From NCBI GenBank assembly GCA_027493675.1, contig JAOSKI010000001.1, forward strand, positions 124,001-188,000: DNA of 64,000 nt, written 5' to 3'. Origin of the DNA: Microthrixaceae bacterium (GTDB taxonomy: Bacteria; Actinomycetota; Acidimicrobiia; Acidimicrobiales; Microtrichaceae). The position numbers and the translations under genes are program-made. Below the pieces are notes generated by a model. It was not told the DNA's origin. It worked only from the letters and a program-made list of their open reading frames with translations, and made no database searches. The stretch's first letter is position 1, and every line of letters starts with the position of its first letter. This document shows positions 14,584 through 24,380 of the stretch, in pieces.

Positions 14584-15675
14584 TCAGGACACCCGTACGG
14601 GCATGAGCAGGTACAGGAACTCCACCGAGTCCACTGCGCGCAGCATCGCCGGTTTCGAAGCATCGGCGCTCTCGAGTGAGACCTCGTCACCCGGGGTCAC
14701 CTCAAGGCCGTGCAACAGGTACTCCGGATTGAATGCCACTGAGAGCTCGTCGCCTTCGTACTTGGCGTCGATCTCCTCCACGGCCTCACCCAGATCAGTG
14801 TTCACAGTCCTCAGGACAAGAGAGTCAGGTGCCATGGTGAGGCGAACCGGAGTGTGCTCCGCCGCCATCAGCTTCACACGTCTCAGCGCATCCATGAACG
14901 AGTGCCTGTTCACGATCAGTGCGGGTGGGCGACTGGCTGGTATCAGCTTGCGGTAGTCAGGGAACTCACCCTGGATGAGCTGGGTGGCGATGGACAGGTT
15001 GCCGATCTCGAAGCTCACGTCGTTGTCACTCAGCACCAACGAGACGCTGTCGTCGTCGCCCAACAAGCGAGCAACCTCGTTCAACGCCCGTGAGGAACCA
15101 GAACCTGTTGTCCTGCCTCGCAACACCGAGGTTCCAGGTAGATCTCTCACAGCCAAGCGGTAGGAGTCGGTCGACACGAGCCGAAGCCCGCCATCCTCCG
15201 CTGTCATCAGCACACCGGTCAGTACAGGTCGGCTGTCGTCGGTGGAAGCCGCCTTGACCACTTGCCTGAGGCCCTCAGACAGGTCACCTGCCGCGATGGT
15301 CACGGATTCACCCACCGGTTCGGGACGTGCGGGGTACTCGTCAGCTGGAATCGAGTTCAAGAAGAACTCGGAGCGACCACCTGACACGCGTGGTCGCTCC
15401 CCTGTCGCGTCCACCTCCACGGCGCCGGGTTCGATGAGCCGAACGATGTCGGCGGCCAGTTTCGCAGGAAGGACCGCTACGCCGTCCTCGATGCCGGCGA
15501 CCTCCAAGCGGGTTGTGATGGTGAGCTCGAGATCGCTGCCTGTGATCGCCAGGTTGTCTCCTTCGAGACTCATCTTCAACCCGGACAGCACAGGTAGGGC
15601 ATTGCGTGTCGTCGAAGCGCGGCCGGCTGTCGTGAGCGCATCGACCAACACGTCTCGTTCACATCTGAACTTCAC
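14584..15675 (-). CDS. dnaN: DNA polymerase III beta sliding clamp
   Basis: Intact, 363 residues, the normal length for a beta clamp. It begins MKFRCERDVLVDALTTAGRA and ends EFLYLLMPVRVS, the conserved C-terminal strand. The three-domain repeat pattern is seen in LSGLKMSLEGDNLAITGSD, VLTGVLMTAEDGGLRLVSTD and LRTVNTDLGEAVEEIDAKYE. The clamp encircles DNA and tethers polymerase and other partners. It is one of the few long genes in the first 20 kb without a frame interruption. It lies about 300 bases downstream of dnaA. Confidence 0.97.
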   Translation of the reverse strand: MKFRCERDVLVDALTTAGRASTTRNALPVLSGLKMSLEGDNLAITGSDLELTITTRLEVAGIEDGVAVLPAKLAADIVRLIEPGAVEVDATGERPRVSGGRSEFFLNSIPADEYPARPEPVGESVTIAAGDLSEGLRQVVKAASTDDSRPVLTGVLMTAEDGGLRLVSTDSYRLAVRDLPGTSVLRGRTTGSGSSRALNEVARLLGDDDSVSLVLSDNDVSFEIGNLSIATQLIQGEFPDYRKLIPASRPPALIVNRHSFMDALRRVKLMAAEHTPVRLTMAPDSLVLRTVNTDLGEAVEEIDAKYEGDELSVAFNPEYLLHGLEVTPGDEVSLESADASKPAMLRAVDSVEFLYLLMPVRVS

Positions 15676-15975
15676 CTGAACTCGCTTTCCCCACTGCCGC
15701 GGCGCTCAGACCTATGTACGAACAGTGGGAGTAGTAGGGACTGTGGATTGTGGGAAACCTAGCGCGACCCAAGGGACTCACGGACTGTGAATCCACAACG
15801 TCGGCAGGCGTTTCACAGGCCACACCTGTAATTTCACGCTTGTCTGTGGAGCACCGTCTGTGCCGGCGTGACTTGTCCCGGCGCGACCGCGCTCTCCTGC
15901 ACACCCTCTGGAAAGGTTCTCCAAGACGTCTCCACGGTCCGACCGCAGCGCGATCCACATCCCAAGTCGGACATC
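15676..15975. other. oriC: dnaA-dnaN gap, candidate oriC
   Basis: This 300-base gene-free stretch lies in the place where many actinobacteria have oriC. It contains several imperfect DnaA-box-like nonamers: TGTGGATTG at 15742, TGTGGGAAA at 15749, GAATCCACA at 15789 and TGTGGAGCA at 15845. Each has about two mismatches to TTATCCACA. No gene is visible. The origin call rests on position and this loose cluster, and the 17414-17823 gap is an equally good candidate. Confidence 0.4.
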
Positions 15976-17413
15976 TCACCTGCCGGAGAGGAGTGTCTGG
16001 ATCAAGGTGGTCACGTCTTCGTAGGTCTTGCGACGCTCCTTCGTGAGCTTGGAGACCTTCTCGTATGCGTACAGGACCGTCGTGTGATCCTTGCCTCCGT
16101 ACTCGGCGCCGATCTGAGGGTATGAGAGATCTGTCAACTCCCGACAGACGTACATGCTGACCTGTCGGGCGTGCACCAGGTCCCGCGTACGCTTGGTGCT
16201 GCACAACTGCTCGACGGTGAAACCGGAACTGCTCACCGGTCTTGGCGAGGATCATCGATGCCGTGATGAGGCGTGGCTTCGATGCATTCAGGATGTCCGA
16301 GAGGATGTCTTGAACCAGGGGCACACTCAATTCGGTGTCGTAGAGCGATGCGTAGGCGTTCACCCTGATGAGGGCTCCTTCGAGCTCACGGATGTTGTAG
16401 GTGATGTTGGTGGCGATGAACTCGAGCACCTCGGGTGGAACCCGGGAACCCGCTTGGTCGCCCTTCTTGCGGAGGATGGCGAGCCTGGTCTCGAAGTCGG
16501 GCGGCTGGATGTCGGTTATCAGTCCCATCTTGAACCGACTGCGAAGACGATCCTCGAGGGTTGCGATCGCGTCGGGGGACGGTCCGAGGAAAGCACGATC
16601 TGACGCTGCGCCTCGTGAAGGGTGTTGAAGGTGTGGAAGAACTCCTCTTGGAGCTGTTCCTTGCCTTCCATGAACTGGATGTCGTCCACCAGGAGGACGT
16701 CGATCTCCCGGTAGCGCTGCTTGAACACCTGCTGGGTTCCGTTGCGGATCGCCTCGACGAACTCGTTGAGCATCGTCTCGGTTGATATGTAGCGGACCCT
16801 GAACGAGGAGTAGTTCTGCTTGACATAGCCGGCGATGGCGTACAGAAGGTGGGTCTTCCCGAGACCGGCGTCTCCGTAGACGAAAAAGGGGGTTGTAGCT
16901 ACGCGCAGGGGATTCTGCAACCGACAAGGCCGCAGCGTGGGCGAACCGGTTGGATGGTCCTGTGACGAAGGTGTCGAAGGTGTAGGGACGCCTGGCGCTG
17001 TCGGGAGCGGTTCCTGATGCTGCCGGTGAGGTCTGGTCGGTCTGACGCGCATCGGGGACCACATCGGCATCGGTCAGGTCGATGATCGCTTGGTTGGCGG
17101 CGTCACCGGTGGGTTCCGGCGACACCGACTGAGAGGACGAAGGAGGGTGCACGTCCACCTCGAATACGACTCGCAGGGATTCGTGTCCTTCATCGGACAG
17201 GACAGCCTCTATCAATCCAAGGTAACGCTGCTCGATTCGTTGACGCAGGAGTTGGGATGGCACCGAGAGCGTGAGGACGTCGTCGCTCATGTCGGTGGCG
17301 GTGAGCTCCAGGAACGTCGAGTTCCATACGGTCTCGGTGACCTGCTCGGCGAGTGCGGCCGCAGCTGAGTCCCAGACCGTTGTGGCGTCAGTGCTCAAGG
17401 CTGGGCCTCCCAT
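15976..17413 (-). CDS. dnaA: Chromosomal replication initiator DnaA
   Basis: Binds DnaA boxes and melts the origin. Domain I is present (VWDSAAAALAEQVTETVWNS). The linker is followed by YTFDTFVTGPSNRFAHAAAL. The AAA+ domain has YGDAGLGKTHLLYAI, IDVLLVDDIQFMEGKEQLQ and the helicase-like FKMGLITDIQPPDFETRLAI. Domain IV ends with GGKDHTTVLYAYEKVSKL, the DNA-binding signature. Length is about 478 residues. Shifts lie near 16930, 16570 and 16230. The ATG at 17413 gives the longest form. A TTG at 17398 is preceded by GGGAGG at good spacing and is probably the true start. Confidence 0.95.
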
Positions 17414-17823
17414 TCACCGATCGATGTCAGATGGAATCCGGCGTTTGAGCGCCTGATTCATCGACACGGACCCCGGAATCCACAGGCATATCCACACTCT
17501 GTGGAAAACAGACGACTACAAAGGGTCCGAGCTCGACCCGGCGCGGAAGCGAAGCTAGCCACTTGACGATCGGTGAGCAACTGCGACATGCGGCGAACCG
17601 CCATCGTGGCCGAGTGAGCGTCTGGATGGCGCCCTCCGTTCATTGCGAGCGCCGGGTACGAGGGTGTTCTGGTTGGCACCCGCACAGCGTGTGCGCGTAG
17701 CGTGAGCAGGTTGAGTTGCGGGGCGCAAACGCGCTCATGACGGCGATCATCTGTGTGCAGGAAGAGGTACCGGAGCGCATCGTGAGCAACCTCGATCGTG
17801 ACCAAGGACCGGAGATACTGAGC
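17414..17823. other. dnaA-rpmH divergent gap with DnaA-box cluster
   Basis: A 410-base gap between divergent dnaA and rpmH. Three DnaA-box-like nonamers lie within 33 bases: GAATCCACA at 17476, ATATCCACA at 17488 and TGTGGAAAA at 17500. The last two differ from consensus at one position each. The gap must also hold the promoters of dnaA and of the rpmH operon. No convincing gene is seen. The cluster could serve dnaA autoregulation, origin function or both. Confidence 0.5.
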
Positions 17824-17958
17824 GTGAAGCGTACATACCAGCCCAACAAGCGTCGTCGGGCACGAAAGCACGGGTTCCGGCATCGGATGTCGGATCGGGC
17901 GGGGCGGTCGATCATCAAGAGCCGTCGCCGCAAGGGCCGTCAGCGACTGTCGGCCTGA
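17824..17958 (+). CDS. rpmH: Ribosomal protein bL34
   Basis: A 44-residue basic protein starting at GTG 17824 with [18 protein letters not shown], the invariant L34 beginning, and ending [18 protein letters not shown]. It belongs to the large ribosomal subunit. It starts the rpmH-rnpA-yidD-yidC-jag-rsmG block on the strand opposite dnaA, the near-universal bacterial arrangement. The gene is uninterrupted. Confidence 0.97.
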   Translation: MKRTYQPNKRRRARKHGFRHRMSDRAGRSIIKSRRRKGRQRLSA

Positions 17959-17969
17959 AAGGTGCGGAG

Positions 17970-18371
17970 GTGGTTGCACGCCTCAGTCGGCGCGACCAGT
18001 TCACCTACTTGCGCGCGCATGCCACCACTGTACGTGAGGGAAGGCTCCGGATCTCCTTCGTGGATCCAGACGAGGCCATCGGTCCGAGTGAAGCGGCGGT
18101 GGCATTCGCCGTGCCCAAGAAGTACGGCACGGCGGTCCGACGGAACCGGGTGCGGAGGCGGCTTCGTGAGCTCATGCGTGACTTCGCCGATCGGGGTGAA
18201 TTGCCGACGCGTTGGTTCCTCGTGAGTGTGATGAGTTCCTCAGAGGAGCCCGGCTATCACGATCTGAGTCGTTGGTTGGGGAGGGCCCTCGGAGGAGTCC
18301 GTGAGCACGGTTCGACGGCATCAGCGTCGCACCGGTCGGATGGGTCAGCTCACGGACGGCGGCACCCATGA
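17970..18371 (+). CDS. rnpA: Ribonuclease P protein component
   Basis: The protein cofactor of RNase P, which matures tRNA 5' ends. It has 133 residues, intact. The family core is VAFAVPKKYGTAVRRNRVRR with the RNR motif, followed by RLRELMRDF. The N-terminal LSRRDQFTYLRAHATTVREG matches the substrate-binding cleft region. It starts 11 bases after rpmH, and its last four bases overlap the yidD start. The C-terminal 25 residues (His, Ser and Arg rich) exceed the usual family end. Confidence 0.93.
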   Translation: MVARLSRRDQFTYLRAHATTVREGRLRISFVDPDEAIGPSEAAVAFAVPKKYGTAVRRNRVRRRLRELMRDFADRGELPTRWFLVSVMSSSEEPGYHDLSRWLGRALGGVREHGSTASASHRSDGSAHGRRHP

Positions 18372-18658
18372 CCGAATCATCCACTGTCGACCGCCCAGGT
18401 GGACATCCGCGGCACTCGGCGTTGGGTCGGGTGGTGACTGCACCGATCAGGTGGTACCAACTGATCAGGGCGGACCGCCCTTCGCCCTGTAGGCATGTCC
18501 CGAGTTGTTCGACGTACGCGATCGAGGCGATCGAGGCACACGGATCTGTTCGAGGGGTCTGGTTGGGTGTACGTCGGCTCTCACGTTGCCATCCTTGGGG
18601 CACTTCAGGCTTTGACCCTGTTCCCGGAGCCCCTGATCCCGAAACGAAGGAGAACTGA
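18368..18658 (+). CDS. yidD: Membrane protein insertion efficiency factor YidD
   Basis: 96 residues. The conserved core is complete: APIRWYQLIRADRPSPCRHV, PSCSTYAIEAIEAHGSVRG and LSRCHPWGTSGFDPVP. YidD assists YidC-dependent insertion of inner-membrane proteins. It overlaps rnpA by four bases, and its stop shares a base with the yidC ATG, so the three are probably translated as a coupled operon. Confidence 0.93.
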   Translation: MTESSTVDRPGGHPRHSALGRVVTAPIRWYQLIRADRPSPCRHVPSCSTYAIEAIEAHGSVRGVWLGVRRLSRCHPWGTSGFDPVPGAPDPETKEN

Positions 18659-19761
18659 TGTTCGAGCCGCTCTTCGACGCCCTCGGGTCGGTGATGAACT
18701 TCTTCTACACCCTGATCCCGAACTACGGATTCGCGATCATGGGCCTGACGGTGCTCGTGATGGTCCTGATCACTCCGTTGACAGTCAAGAGCACCCGCTC
18801 GATGCTCGAGATGCAGCGGCTCCAGCCTGAGATGAAGCGCATTCAGGAGAAGTACAAGAACGACCGGGAGAAGCTGAACGCGGAGTTGATGGCCTTCTAC
18901 AAGGAGCACAAGATCAACCCGCTCGGGGGTTGTCTGCCGCTCCTTGCCCAGATGCCTGTGTTCATCATCATGTACCAACTCATGCGTGGGCTGACCGTGC
19001 GAGCCGGCGGACTGGGTACGGGGATCGGACACATCGCCGGTCAGAGCATGTCCGGCCAGAGGTTGTCGCCGTGGGTCTTGACCGACCAGGTCTTCCAGCC
19101 GTCGCATCTGAACCCGACGAGCGAGATGTACAAGGCGCTGTCAACGACGAGTGACATGAACTTCCTCGGGATGGACCTGAGTCTCTCTGCCAGCGACGCG
19201 ATCAAGATGGGTGTGTTGATAGCACTGCCGTACCTTGCTCTGCTGGCGATCATGCTGGTGACCGGAATCGTCCAGAACCGCCAGCTACAAGCCAGGAACA
19301 CCGGGACGAGCACCAATCCGCAGCAGCAGATGATCATGAAGTTCATGCCCTTCTTCCTGCCGGTCATCTCGTTCAGCTTCCCTGCGGGTCTCGCTCTGTA
19401 CTGGTGCACTCAGAACTTCTGCAGGATCGGTACGAACCAGTACATAACCCACAGCGTCTACGCCAAGCGTGATCACGGCCCCATCGAGGCGAAGGCTCGC
19501 GACAAGGGATCAGGTGGTTCGAACGATGAAGGTGCATCGAAGGCCGCGTCATCGAAGAAGGGGATTGCTGACAAGACGAAGCAGTCGTCGAAGTCCGCCG
19601 GCTCCACGAAGAAGACGGGCGGTGGTGACACCGGACGATCGGACGGGCCCGGCCGCAGCGTGAAGAGCCAGAAGGCGCACGAGAAGGCAGAGTCGGCGAG
19701 GAAGTCCGAGTCAGGCTCAGGTGCTCCAAGGCGGTCGGGGATCGGGTCGACGCTCAGGTGA
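18658..19761 (+). CDS. yidC: Membrane protein insertase YidC/Oxa1
   Basis: Inserts and folds integral membrane proteins. It is 367 residues and intact, with the actinobacterial layout and no large periplasmic P1 domain. Membrane segments include NYGFAIMGLTVLVMVLITPL, INPLGGCLPLLAQMPVFIIM, MGVLIALPYLALLAIMLV and MPFFLPVISFSFPAGLALYW. A ribosome-facing coiled stretch (LQPEMKRIQEKYKNDREKL) lies after the first helix. The last 90 residues are Lys, Ser and Gly rich, as in actinobacterial homologues that bind the ribosome. Confidence 0.95.
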   Translation: MFEPLFDALGSVMNFFYTLIPNYGFAIMGLTVLVMVLITPLTVKSTRSMLEMQRLQPEMKRIQEKYKNDREKLNAELMAFYKEHKINPLGGCLPLLAQMPVFIIMYQLMRGLTVRAGGLGTGIGHIAGQSMSGQRLSPWVLTDQVFQPSHLNPTSEMYKALSTTSDMNFLGMDLSLSASDAIKMGVLIALPYLALLAIMLVTGIVQNRQLQARNTGTSTNPQQQMIMKFMPFFLPVISFSFPAGLALYWCTQNFCRIGTNQYITHSVYAKRDHGPIEAKARDKGSGGSNDEGASKAASSKKGIADKTKQSSKSAGSTKKTGGGDTGRSDGPGRSVKSQKAHEKAESARKSESGSGAPRRSGIGSTLR

Positions 19762-19815
19762 GCGTCGCCGTTGAAGTCGTGAATCATCACACAGGTCAGG
19801 CTCAAGGAGGCCGTA

Positions 19816-20729
19816 GTGGAATGGGTTGAGACAACGGACAAGTCGGTGGAGGCCGCCACGGAGCTGGCACTCGATCAGCTGGGTGTACTGGAGAGCGAGG
19901 CAGAGGTCGAAGTGTTGGAGGAACCCCGACAGGGCATGTTCGGTCGGGTTCGGGGCATTGCACGAGTGCGCGCTCGGGTCAGGCCCTCGGCCCCACCGTC
20001 GAAGACCGAACGCAAGCGCAATGGTCGAAAGGAGAGCAAGGTCGAGTCTCGTCCCGTCGATCAATCGTCGAAGGCCCGAGATCTCACCGATGATGGTGGG
20101 ACTGTCGACGGTACAGCGTCTTCGGTGTCCTCAAAGGCCGCTGGCAGGAGCGCAAAGGGCGCCAGAGAGAAGCGACCAACCAGCTCGGGGACAACAGCCA
20201 GGGGTTCTTCCTCAGGTGATGCTCGCAGTGGCGTTCGGGCTCCGACAAGGTTGATCGGGAACCGATGCCAGAGGATGAGCAGCGCAGTGCAGGTGAGGAG
20301 TTCCTGGTTGGACTCCTGGCCGGGTTCGGACTCGAGGCGGCTGTTTCGAGTTCTCTCGACGCCGAAGGAGTCCTGGGGTTGCAGATCCAAGGTGAGCGAC
20401 TGGGCCTGCTCATGGGTCCTGGTCTGACCACGCTGGATGCCATCCAGGAGGTGTGTCGGAACGCCATTCAACGACAGGCGGACGGTCGTGAGTACGGAAA
20501 GGTGGTTCTTGACGTGAGCGGGGTCAGAGCAGACCGTACGGCAGCTCTCGAGGACTTCGTGCGGGATGAGGCGCGACAGGTTGCCGCAACAGGTGACGAC
20601 GTGATCTTCGAGGTGATGTCACGTTCTGATCGCAAGATCGTCCATGACGTGGCTTCTGGTATCGAAGGTGTTGCCACGGAGTCCGTGGGTGAGGACCCGA
20701 GACGACGAGTAGTCCTGCGCCCGGCTTGA
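19816..20729 (+). CDS. jag: Jag/KhpB family RNA-binding protein
   Basis: About 303 residues. It has three family parts: an N-terminal Jag domain (ATELALDQLGVLESEAEVEV followed by GMFGRVRGIARVRARV), a Ser/Lys/Gly-rich linker, and C-terminal KH and R3H domains. The R3H motif is seen as RSDRKIVHDVASGIEGVATE followed by SVGEDPRRRVVLRP. The protein binds RNA and is linked to cell-wall and division control in Gram-positives. One shift lies near 20270. It follows yidC by 54 bases in the usual order. Confidence 0.9.
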
Positions 20730-20772
20730 TCCCGGCGGTGCCCATTGCCCTGCCGAGCGGATCACTGAAGAG

Positions 20773-21412
20773 ATGAACGGCCGGGTCTCCGTCTCCCAGC
20801 ACCTTGGCGAAGTCCTCGAAGCATCGAGACGACGAGGGTTCTTGGGGCCCGGAGACCCAGAGGCGCATGTCCGTCACGCGATGGGCTTCGCGAGGGTTAT
20901 CGGGTCGGGAGCGTCTGTTGTCGACCTGGGGTCAGGTGGCGGAGTTCCCGGACTCCCTTGCTGGTTCATCGGCAGGACATCCGGATGACCCTGTTGGATT
21001 CGGCGCGAAGGAGAACCAGCTTCCTCACGTGGGCGCTTACCGTGCTCGCCGAAGCCGACCCCGGGATCCAGGACCGCAGCGAGGTCCTGTGGGGGCGTGC
21101 AGAGGAAGTCGCGCGAGACGATCGAGTCCGCGGGAGGTTCGATGTGGTCGTCGCCAGGTCCTTTGGCAGGCCTTCTGTGACCGCAGAGTGCGCGCGACCG
21201 TTCCTGCAATCCGGCGGTCTCTGGTCGTGAGCGAGCCACCGGTCCACGATGACCTGCGCTGGCCGGTGGTACCGCTCGATGCTATGGGACTACGTCCTTT
21301 GGACTTCTACCGCTCGGAAGGCTCGGGCTTCGTCGTCTTGGAGGCTACGGGCGGTTGCCCTGACACCCTACCGAGACGGACAGGCGTCGCGGAGCGGAGG
21401 CCCGGATTCTGA
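20773..21412 (+). CDS. rsmG: 16S rRNA m7G527 methyltransferase RsmG
   Basis: Methylates G527 of 16S rRNA with S-adenosylmethionine. The SAM-binding loop is VVDLGSGGGVPGLP. The following ARRRTSFLTWAL and RFDVVVARSFGRPSVTAECA segments match motifs around the RNA-binding face. The end (DTLPRRTGVAERRPGF) corresponds to the usual final PR-x-G-x-x-x-K/R-x-P. Length is about 213 residues. Three shifts lie near 20985, 21225 and 21240. It is the last gene before the parS-containing gap. Confidence 0.9.
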
Positions 21413-21423
21413 TCGACCTGGAT

Positions 21424-21439
21424 TGTTCCACGTGGAACA
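21424..21439. promoter_or_regulatory. parS: parS partition site 1
   Basis: TGTTCCACGTGGAACA is a perfect 16-bp palindrome close to the bacterial parS consensus (TGTTTCACGTGAAACA). The symmetry extends three further bases on each side here. ParB binds and spreads from such sites to segregate the origin. Its position about 1 kb upstream of parA is typical. Confidence 0.9.
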
Positions 21440-22270
21440 ATCCAGAGGTGTCGGTGGCGTCTCGGAGGTGGGACGACCAGGGGCTGTCCGTCGATCACCG
21501 ATCCGAACGGCTCCAGCGTCGATTCGCCACAGGCTCGTCAGGCCACCGTGCGGGTGGAGCGCGGAGCGCGGAGCGGAATGTCGAGGGCGCAAGGTGGCGG
21601 CGGTCTGTTGCAGTCGCAGTCGCTATGGCAGTGCTCGTCGGACCGCGGACGCGGTGCGATCTCGGATGCCATCTGAGTGGTCGGCGATGGTCCGCCGATC
21701 CAGATGATGTGTTCGCATGATCGCTCAGGTGGGGCCTCATGAGGTCGTCGGAGATGCTTTCGATTGCACGCTGTTGCTCCGAGGGAGGGCCGGAAGGCTG
21801 GCTCTGTTAGTCATGGTGCTGCGAGCGTCGATGTCACCAGGACGTTGGTGGTGACAACAAGGGTTGCACCGGGCGGGAGTCAAGTGACAGGACCGCGCGC
21901 ATCATGAAGCGCGGTGTCTGTCTCAGCTCAAGCACCTTCCGGCGTGAGTAGATCCGACTGGACGTCACGCCGTGCTCGTGCCCATCGGCATGGACCTCCC
22001 ATCGGCATGAAGCGATGCGCCCGATGGAAGCTCGCAATGGATCCAGGCCGCTCGAACCACTCGGTGCGTGGATCGACAGGGATCGGTTGGCTGGGGACCG
22101 TCAGGTAGCTTGCGAATCGTCCGAGGCCAGAGCGCCTGATCGTGGACCGACACGGGAGAACGCCCTCCATGGCAGCAGTGGTGGCCGGGCTTGCGCTGTC
22201 GCGGGCCTGACCTGTCCGGTGCGTGTCGGGCTGGAAGTGATTCCAGATGGAGCAAGGTCGATGAGTGGAA

Positions 22271-22286
22271 TGTTCCACGTGGAACA
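22271..22286. promoter_or_regulatory. parS: parS partition site 2
   Basis: A second exact copy of TGTTCCACGTGGAACA, 115 bases before the parA start. The flanks differ from site 1, so the 16 bases themselves appear to be the conserved unit. It lies close enough to parA to allow ParB to affect parAB transcription, which is inference. Confidence 0.9.
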
Positions 22287-22400
22287 ACTCCGAACCGAGA
22301 AGATGGTGGAAAGGCTTGACCATCCTCTCCCGACCGTCAAGGATGGTGAGCGCCTGCAGGTTCCATTGGCTCCACCGTCCGGACACCAGGAGACGATTCG

Positions 22401-23413
22401 TTGCCCAACCCCTTCGAGTTCCGACCTGGCCCCCACACTGGCGGAGGCAACGACCCTTCGGTCGCGCCACCAACGGATGTAGGGTCCCAAGACCCGGTTG
22501 CTTTCGGCGAGAGCCACACAGGTTCCCCACCGGGACCCTCCGTTCAGCCCGATGCCACGAGGGTGCCCATGCCCGTGACGGGACAGCGGTCAACTGATCG
22601 ACATGGGGAGGCACCTCTCACGGGAACTCCCGAGGAGGAGGCTGCTCCCGCAGAGGTTCGCATTCTGGCAATTGCGAACCAGAAGGGTGGTGTTGGGAAG
22701 ACCACGACGACGGTCAACCTCGGCGCGTCGCTCGCGGAGCTGGGACACAGGGTGCTGATAGTGGACCTGGATCCGCAAGGAAACGCCACTACGGGTCTAG
22801 GGATCAACTATCGGGTGCTCGACTCGACGATGTACGACGTAATGCTGTCCGGACTCCCCATCGATGACTGCATCGAACCTACCGAGGTGAAGGGCCTTTT
22901 CGTGGCGCCGGCCAGTCTCGACCTGGCGGGCGCTGAGGTGGAGTTGGTCTCGTCGTTCAATCGCGAGTCAAGCTGGCACGGACGTTGGACGACGTCTCCG
23001 ATCAATATGAGTACATCTTGATCGACTGCCCACCTTCGCTCGGCCTTCTGACGGTCAACGGCCTAGTTGCGGCGACAGAGGTGATGGTTCCGATCCAGTG
23101 TGAGTACTACGCTCTCGAGGGCCTGGCACAGCTGACCCGGAACATCGAACTGATCAGGGACAACCTGAATCCTGACTTGCACATCTCACACATTGTGATG
23201 GTGATGTACGACAATCGCACGAAGCTGGCCGAACAGGTTGTGGGAGAGGTCAGGGACCATTTCGGCAGCATCGTCTGTAGGAACATGATTCCCCGGAATG
23301 TGAAGTTGTCCGAGGCCCCGTCGTTCGGCCAGCCCATCACCACCTACGCATCCAGCTCCAGAGGAGCAGTGGCCTACAGGGAGTTGGCGCGGGAGGTCAG
23401 CGGTGTCGCGTAA
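22401..23413 (+). CDS. parA: Chromosome partitioning ATPase ParA
   Basis: A Walker-type ATPase that moves ParB-parS complexes. The deviant P-loop is ANQKGGVGKTTTTVNLGASL, followed by HRVLIVDLDPQGNATTGLG and YILIDCPPSLGLLTVNGLVA. The C-terminal half has EYYALEGLAQLTRNIELIR and SEAPSFGQPITTYASSSRGA. About 75 Pro/Gly-rich residues precede the P-loop, as in some actinobacterial ParAs. The start is TTG at 22401 with AGGAG eight bases upstream. One shift lies near 22985. It overlaps parB. Confidence 0.94.
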
Positions 23414-24347
23414 GGGAGGACTCGGCAGGGGACTCACCTCCCTGATTCCACCGGCATCCCCTGGTTCCGGTGGGCCCGGTGAGCCGGTGACCGGAACCGG
23501 GTTGATGGAGGTGTCGATCGATGCGGTGCAGCCCAATCCCAACCAACCGCGGCGTCACTTCGACGACGAGGGCCTGGATGAGCTGGCTGCGAGCATGGCC
23601 GAACTGGGTGTGCTCCAACCACTGCTGGTGCGTCGTACCGATGATGGGTACGAGCTCATTGCGGGTGAGCGTCGACTGAGGGCAGCCCGCCGCGCCGGCC
23701 TACTGCAGGTTCCCGTGGTGGTGCGTCAGACGGCGGGAGCTGCATCGCTCGAGGAGGCGTTGGTCGAGAACCTGCATCGTCAGGACCTGAACCCGCTCGA
23801 GGAGGCCGCAGCCTACCAGCGACTGGTGGAGGAGTTTGGCTACACCCAGGAGCGGGTGGCCGAACGCGTCGGTCGGAGCAGAAGTGCCGTTGCCAACCTC
23901 TTGAGGTTGTTCCAGCTCACGCCAGCCGTGCAGAAGCTCGTGGGCGACGGCCTGCTGAGTGCGGGTCATGCGAAGGTCCTCCTTTCGCACCCGGATCGTG
24001 CGTATCAGGAGGCACTCGCCAAGCGGGCGGTGCGGGAGAACCTGACCGTCAGGCAGGTTGAGGACCTTGTCAAGGAGCGTCAGCGGTTGGAGAACCGTGG
24101 AATGTCCGACGCCGAGGACTCCGATGGTGATGATCGGGAAGGATCCGAGGGTGAACCACGTAACGGTGGATCCGAGCGGTCGAAGTTGCGTCAACCCGGT
24201 CTCATCGAGTTGGAGGAGTTGCTGGGCCAACACCTGGACACTCGCGTGGCGATTGCAATGAGCTCGAAACACGGAAGGGTGACCATCGAGTTCGCGGATC
24301 TGGAGGATCTGGAGCGGATCTATCGTCGGATGATCTCTGGCGACTAG
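23403..24347 (+). CDS. parB: Chromosome partitioning protein ParB
   Basis: Intact, 314 residues. The N-terminus is MSRKGGLGRGLTSLIPP. The CTP-binding region has PNPNQPRRHFD, GYELIAGERRLRAARRAG and ALVENLHRQDLNPLEEAAAY. A helix-turn-helix follows (TQERVAERVGRSRSAVANLL), then KLVGDGLLSAGHAKVLL. The C-terminal dimer domain ends YRRMISGD. ParB binds parS and slides along DNA as a CTP-dependent clamp. Its GTG start overlaps the end of parA, so the two are translationally coupled. Confidence 0.97.
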   Translation: MSRKGGLGRGLTSLIPPASPGSGGPGEPVTGTGLMEVSIDAVQPNPNQPRRHFDDEGLDELAASMAELGVLQPLLVRRTDDGYELIAGERRLRAARRAGLLQVPVVVRQTAGAASLEEALVENLHRQDLNPLEEAAAYQRLVEEFGYTQERVAERVGRSRSAVANLLRLFQLTPAVQKLVGDGLLSAGHAKVLLSHPDRAYQEALAKRAVRENLTVRQVEDLVKERQRLENRGMSDAEDSDGDDREGSEGEPRNGGSERSKLRQPGLIELEELLGQHLDTRVAIAMSSKHGRVTIEFADLEDLERIYRRMISGD

Positions 24348-24380
24348 GGACCTGCGCGGATAGGTCATGTCGGTGGTTCA

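Larger units (their letters stand above)
21413..22400. other. Gene-free rsmG-parA gap containing both parS sites
   Basis: Almost 1 kb with no frame showing a recognisable protein on either strand. It carries two copies of the same 16-bp palindrome at 21424 and 22271, 847 bases apart. The rest holds no tRNA, terminator or repeat that I can recognise. The end of the gap has AGGAG at 22388 as the ribosome site for parA. Confidence 0.5.
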
